A DNA stretch of 32,879 nucleotides from Stenotrophomonas maltophilia (lineage in GTDB: Bacteria; Pseudomonadota; Gammaproteobacteria; Xanthomonadales; Xanthomonadaceae), in assembly GCF_004684085.1 (NCBI RefSeq), contig NZ_SRHZ01000071.1, forward strand, positions 1 through 32,879, given 5' to 3'. The notes beneath the pieces were generated by a model. That model made no database searches. It was not told the DNA's origin and was given only the letters and a program-made list of their open reading frames with translations. Position 1 is the stretch's first letter. Each line of letters opens with the position of its first letter. Of the stretch, positions 25,940-32,879 are shown in pieces. The position numbers and the translations under genes are program-made.

Positions 25940-26473
25940 TCATTGATCTTCAAGCGAGAGCGTTGCCGGACGTTCCAGCCAGCCACCCGCGCCATCCGGC
26001 ACCAGTTCGATCAGCTCCACGCGGTCCTCGAAGACCGCCGTGGCCCGTCCGTCGCTCTGCCCCAGGTAGCCACCCGGGCGTACCCGGTAGGTCACCTTGT
26101 CCGGCCCCATCACCAGTGCAACGGTGCCACCACCGGTGCCGATGGTACCGACCATGTCCAGTGCGTCCAGCGGGAAGCCCTCCAGGGGCTCCTTGCGCCG
26201 GTTCGGATCTGGCCGCATTCCGCCATTCCCCTGCGGATTGGTCCAGGCATCGGTGAACGGATCGCGCAGGCCCTGCGCGGAGTACTCGAAGGTCTCGAAC
26301 TGCTGCATCACCGGCAGCGGCTCCAGCGGCTGTGCCGGCCGGGCACGCTCGCCCTCCACCCATTTTTCCAGGTTCGGTGCATCGCCCGGCGTGCTGGTCA
26401 CGCCACGGCCACAGGCGGCCAGCAGCAGCACGGCAGCCACCATCCCGCAACGTGCAAAGAAGGAACGCGTCAC
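25940..26473 (-). CDS. pilP: Type IV pilus assembly lipoprotein PilP
   Basis: The product is 177 residues. The lipobox LAAC puts the lipidated cysteine at C21. An unstructured stretch leads to the small C-terminal beta domain (about 95-175: DMVGTIGTGGGTVALVMG, GGYLGQSDGRATAVFEDRVELIE) that links PilNO to the secretin PilQ. The start is a GTG at 26473, overlapping the pilO stop as GTGA. Confidence 0.95.
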   Translation of the reverse strand: MTRSFFARCGMVAAVLLLAACGRGVTSTPGDAPNLEKWVEGERARPAQPLEPLPVMQQFETFEYSAQGLRDPFTDAWTNPQGNGGMRPDPNRRKEPLEGFPLDALDMVGTIGTGGGTVALVMGPDKVTYRVRPGGYLGQSDGRATAVFEDRVELIELVPDGAGGWLERPATLSLEDQ

Positions 26474-27126
26474 TTCTTGTCCTCCTTGCCGGCTTCAGCC
26501 TTCTGCTGTTCCTGGACCTCGGTTTCGTCCAGGTAACGGTAGGTTTTGACTGTGCCGGACAGTTCCAGTGCGCCGGCACGGGCGCCGCCACCGGTCTTGT
26601 CCGCAGGCTTCAGGTTGATGTCGTGCATGGTCAGGATCACCACGCGCGGCAAAGAGGCCACGCCACTGACGAAAGCGCCGAACTGGTGGTAGCTGCCCAC
26701 CATCTTCAGCTTGATCGGCTTCTCGGCGTAGAACTCCTTGACCTGCTCCTGTTCCGGTTCGAACAACTGGCTGGTCAGGCCGCTGGAAAGCGCCGTCTGC
26801 GAGATGTCGATGATCAGGTCCGGCATTTCGGTCTTGCTGGGCAGCTGCCGCAGCATCTGCTGCAGCACCTGCTCCATCTGCGCCAGCTGCTGCTTGAGCG
26901 GCCCCAGGTTCACTGCACGTTCCTGCTGCTTGGTGAACTCGGTACGCAGGTCGCCTTCCTTCGACTCCAGGCTGGACAGTTCGTCGCGCTTGCCGCTGAT
27001 CAGCAGCATCCACGCAACGAACATGATGACCAGCGCCAGCAACGAGCAGAAGACGATCTTGGCCTTCTGCGGCCAATTGCCGATGTCGTTAAAATCCAGG
27101 TTCTTCAGATCGATCTTCTGGCTCAT
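26470..27126 (-). CDS. pilO: Type IV pilus inner-membrane protein PilO
   Basis: The product is 218 residues. A short cytoplasmic N terminus precedes one membrane helix (about 25-44), a coiled coil (about 46-100) and a periplasmic ferredoxin-like domain. PilO pairs with PilN and binds PilP, forming the inner-membrane alignment complex. The ATG at 27126 overlaps the pilN stop (ATGA), and its stop overlaps the pilP GTG. Confidence 0.95.
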   Translation of the reverse strand: MSQKIDLKNLDFNDIGNWPQKAKIVFCSLLALVIMFVAWMLLISGKRDELSSLESKEGDLRTEFTKQQERAVNLGPLKQQLAQMEQVLQQMLRQLPSKTEMPDLIIDISQTALSSGLTSQLFEPEQEQVKEFYAEKPIKLKMVGSYHQFGAFVSGVASLPRVVILTMHDINLKPADKTGGGARAGALELSGTVKTYRYLDETEVQEQQKAEAGKEDKK

Positions 27127-27997
27127 GCGCGGTCCCCCTGCAACGGGGCATTGGAGGCCTGCGGCGGCTGCGCCAGGCGGCTGCCCTCAGGCTTGGCCGG
27201 TGCCGGTGCCGGTGCGGCGGGCTGGTTCGGCTTGGCCGGCGCCGCAGCGGGTGCGCTGGCCGGTGCAGCCGCCGGGGCAGATTGGGCAGGGGCCGGGGCA
27301 GTGGCTGGTGCCACGGCCGGTGCCGCCGCGTCCGGGCCTGCCGCCAGCGGTGCCACAGCAGGCGCCGCAGCCGGTGCGGCCGCCACACTGCCATCGGCAT
27401 TCAAGCCCTGCGCGCCGGTCTCTTCACTCTGCGCAGGCAGCTTCACGGTGACCTTGAACATGTACGGCAGCGCCTTGATGTCGGACACCGTGCCGGTCGC
27501 GTTCTTGTCCGCAGCACTGGCCTGGATGATCGACAGTTCCGGATTGGTCATCCAGCCCGACGTTTCCAGGTTGCGCATGTAAGCCGACACGCGTGCATTG
27601 GACTGGGTCCGGCCCTCAAGAGTGAGCATGTCCCCCTCCTGCTGCAGCGCGGTCAGCACCACGCCGTCAGGAATCGTGCGCACCAGCGCGTCGAACAGGT
27701 GGACCATCTGCGAGCGCTTGGCCTGCAGTTCCTCGATCACCTTCTTGCGTGCCAGCAGGCGGTCCTTCTGCGCGTCAAGGCGGTCGATCTCCTTGTTCTG
27801 TTCCTTGACCTTCTCGATCTCGGCTTCCAGATAGGCATTGCGGTCCATCTGGCCGCTCACCTGACGGTCGTAATAGAACCAGATCAGCAGCGACAGCAGC
27901 AGGCCACCGATCGCGGCCATGCCCAGCATTGCGTAGAACTCGCGCTGGCGTTGCTTGCGCCGCTCGGCGCGCCAGGGCAATAGATTGATGCGCGCCA

Positions 27998-27998
<1 letters not shown>
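27123..27998 (-). CDS. pilN: Type IV pilus inner-membrane protein PilN with a long Ala/Pro tail
   Basis: The product is 291 residues, against about 200 for the usual PilN. The N-terminal PilM-binding motif INLLPWR (residues 4-10) is intact. A membrane helix lies at about 24-42, followed by a coiled coil (about 48-98) and the periplasmic domain to about 187. The extra part, about 205-291, is almost all Ala and Pro (with Lys and Gln), probably an extended periplasmic linker. The ATG at 27998 shares one base with the pilM stop (TGATG). Confidence 0.95.
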
Positions 27999-31860
<3,862 letters not shown>

Positions 31861-31865
31861 AAAGA

Positions 31866-31906
31866 GCATCGGTGGGTGCCAACCTTGGTTGGCACCGATG
31901 CATCCG
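31866..31906 (+). repeat. REP-like hairpin, GGTGGGTGC head, with direct-repeat tail
   Basis: GGTGCCAACC (31875-31884), TT and GGTTGGCACC (31887-31896) form a 10-bp stem. An outer pair GCATCGG / CCGATGC (31866-31872, 31895-31901) extends it with a bulge. Its 3' part repeats that of the unit at 31754. Confidence 0.75.
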
Positions 31907-31925
31907 TCGGACACCGTTCTGCACG

Positions 31926-31961
31926 GGTAGCGCCGGGCCATGCCCGGCGAGCGCAGCGGCG
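31926..31961 (+). repeat. SMAG-type REP element
   Basis: GTAGCGCCGGGCCATGCCCG... with a CGAGCGCAGCGGCG tail, identical over about 35 nt to the copy at 8158-8192. It completes the repeat cluster between mrcA and the last gene. The remaining 31962-32035 holds the upstream region of that gene. Confidence 0.85.
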
Positions 31962-32035
31962 CCTGCCTTGAATACCCACGCAGATGTCACATCCGTGCGC
32001 TAGTCTGTAGCCAGGTCGCAACAGGGAGTCATCGC

Positions 32036-32680
32036 ATGCATCGCGCCCGTCAGCATGCTGCCAGCCAGACCCGCGAGCGGCGCCACCGCCTCGCCCACGA
32101 AGCCGCCCGCCTGATGGCCGAAGGCGGCATCCGCGACTACCACCAGGCCAAGTTGAAGGCCGCCAGCCGGCTCGGCATCCACGACGATGCCTCCCTGCCC
32201 CGCAACACCGAGATCGAAGACGCCCTGCGCGAATACCAGCGGCTGTTCTCCGGGCCCCAACACGGCAATGAACTGCAGCGCCGCCGCGAAGCCGCCATGC
32301 GTGCGTTGGAGTTCCTGCACGGCTTCGCCCCTCGCCTGGCCGGCCCGGTGCTGGAGGGCACCGCCGACGCCAACAGCCCCGTGCAGCTGCACCTGCACAG
32401 CGACGACCCGGAAGCCGTGCATCGCTTCCTGGACGAACACGGCATCCCCGCCGAATCGCGGACGCGCCGGTTGCGCATGGACCGCGAACGCTGCCTGGAT
32501 GTGCCGGTGTGGGTGTTCAGTGCCGAGGAGCTGACCTTCGACCTGGCCGTGCTGCCGTATGACGCCCTGCGCCAGGCACCGCTGTCGCCGGTGGATGAGA
32601 AGCCGATGCGACGCGCGTCGGTGGCGCAGTTGCGGCAGCTGTTGGCCGAAGCGGAAATTACTGCCTACATCGGCGGGTAA
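32036..32680 (+). CDS. Conserved protein of unknown function
   Basis: The product is 214 residues, without signal or membrane segment. It begins with a basic helical region (about 8-50: RERRHRLAHEAARLMAEGG, IRDYHQAKLKAASRLGIHDD), followed by LPRNTEIEDALREYQRLF. The second half (about 95-190) alternates strands and helices: VLEGTADANSPVQLHLHSDD, LDVPVWVF, TFDLAVLPYDAL. It resembles a family of proteobacterial proteins I recall as hypothetical. A nucleotidyltransferase-like fold with degenerate active-site residues is a guess only. The ATG at 32036 has AGGGAG seven bases upstream. Function is not assigned. Confidence 0.8.
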   Translation: MHRARQHAASQTRERRHRLAHEAARLMAEGGIRDYHQAKLKAASRLGIHDDASLPRNTEIEDALREYQRLFSGPQHGNELQRRREAAMRALEFLHGFAPRLAGPVLEGTADANSPVQLHLHSDDPEAVHRFLDEHGIPAESRTRRLRMDRERCLDVPVWVFSAEELTFDLAVLPYDALRQAPLSPVDEKPMRRASVAQLRQLLAEAEITAYIGG

Positions 32681-32688
32681 CGGGGGAC

Positions 32689-32724
32689 GGTAGCGCCGGC
32701 CCATGGCCGGCGAGCGCAGCGGTG
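32689..32724 (+). repeat. SMAG-type REP element
   Basis: GGTAGCGCCGGCC, CAT and GGCCGGCG, then the CGAGCGCAGCGGTG tail. It begins nine bases after the stop of the preceding gene. Confidence 0.82.
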
Positions 32725-32744
32725 CGGTGCGGACCAAACCTGAT

Positions 32745-32771
32745 GGTGGGTGCGGACCGTTGGTCCGCACC
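32745..32771 (+). repeat. REP-like hairpin with GGTGGGTGC head
   Basis: GGTGCGGACC (32749-32758), loop GTT and GGTCCGCACC (32762-32771) form a perfect 10-bp stem. It is the same design as the copies near 31709 and 31871, with compensatory pair changes. Confidence 0.75.
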
Positions 32772-32832
32772 GTGCTTCAGGCATGTCGGTATCTGGCCGG
32801 AGAGCAGTCGAGCAAGCTTGTATGTTCCTCCC

Positions 32833-32857
32833 GGCTCCTACGCGGTATGTAGGAGCC
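32833..32857. other. 9-bp hairpin at the right edge
   Basis: GGCTCCTAC (32833-32841) and GTAGGAGCC (32849-32857) are perfect inverted repeats with a 7-nt loop. No U tract is visible. I see no gene in 32681-32879. Confidence 0.5.
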
Positions 32858-32879
32858 AGGGTGGAGGGACCGTCAAGCA

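Overview
The window looks like a core chromosomal segment of a Stenotrophomonas maltophilia-complex bacterium (Xanthomonadaceae). The grounds are very high GC, third-position GC bias that leaves long antisense frames open, the gene order, and many short palindromes headed by GTAG. Those palindromes match the SMAG class of REP elements described from S. maltophilia. I see no phage, integron, insertion sequence, CRISPR array, rRNA, tRNA or toxin-antitoxin locus.

Layout, left to right. (1) 147-4201, minus: an uncharacterised envelope pair, DUF2339 then DUF3999. (2) 4327-6248: gap (minus) and ompW (plus) diverge around a perfect FNR/ANR-type palindrome. (3) 6523-8153, plus: a secreted S1/P1-type zinc nuclease followed closely by a persulfide-dioxygenase-like MBL hydrolase. 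(4) 8210-10330, minus: a BlaI-type repressor, an M56 peptidase carrying a TonB C-terminal domain, and a lipoprotein with a TonB-C-like domain. The upstream promoter holds three GTAATC half-sites. (5) 10449-12993, plus: a flavin reductase and a large acetyl-CoA hydrolase/transferase, divergent from the repressor. (6) 13120-16651, minus: transketolase and an acidic-substrate DAACS symporter. (7) 16709-23630, minus: a moxR-DUF58-DUF4381-batA-batBC-batD operon in which all but the first junction are 4-nt ATGA overlaps. (8) 27998-29056 down to 23948, minus: the type IV pilus alignment and secretin operon pilMNOPQ, divergent from (9) mrcA (PBP1A, 29276-31699, plus). (10) 32036-32680, plus: a conserved protein of unknown function in repeat-rich DNA.

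How the genes work together. pilMNOPQ builds the inner-membrane, periplasmic and outer-membrane parts of the type IV pilus, and mrcA makes the peptidoglycan it crosses. The Bat operon pairs an AAA+ ATPase with vWA membrane proteins. The BlaI/M56/lipoprotein set looks like a membrane-to-promoter signalling cassette. gap and tkt are central carbon metabolism.

The most plausible little-described items are the BlaI/M56-TonB/lipoprotein cassette with its operator, the DUF2339/DUF3999 pair, the BatB-BatC fusion with an altered MIDAS motif, and the hairpin repeats, which show compensatory base changes between copies. No dramatic new system is evident. All calls come from reading the sequence; no database search was run.
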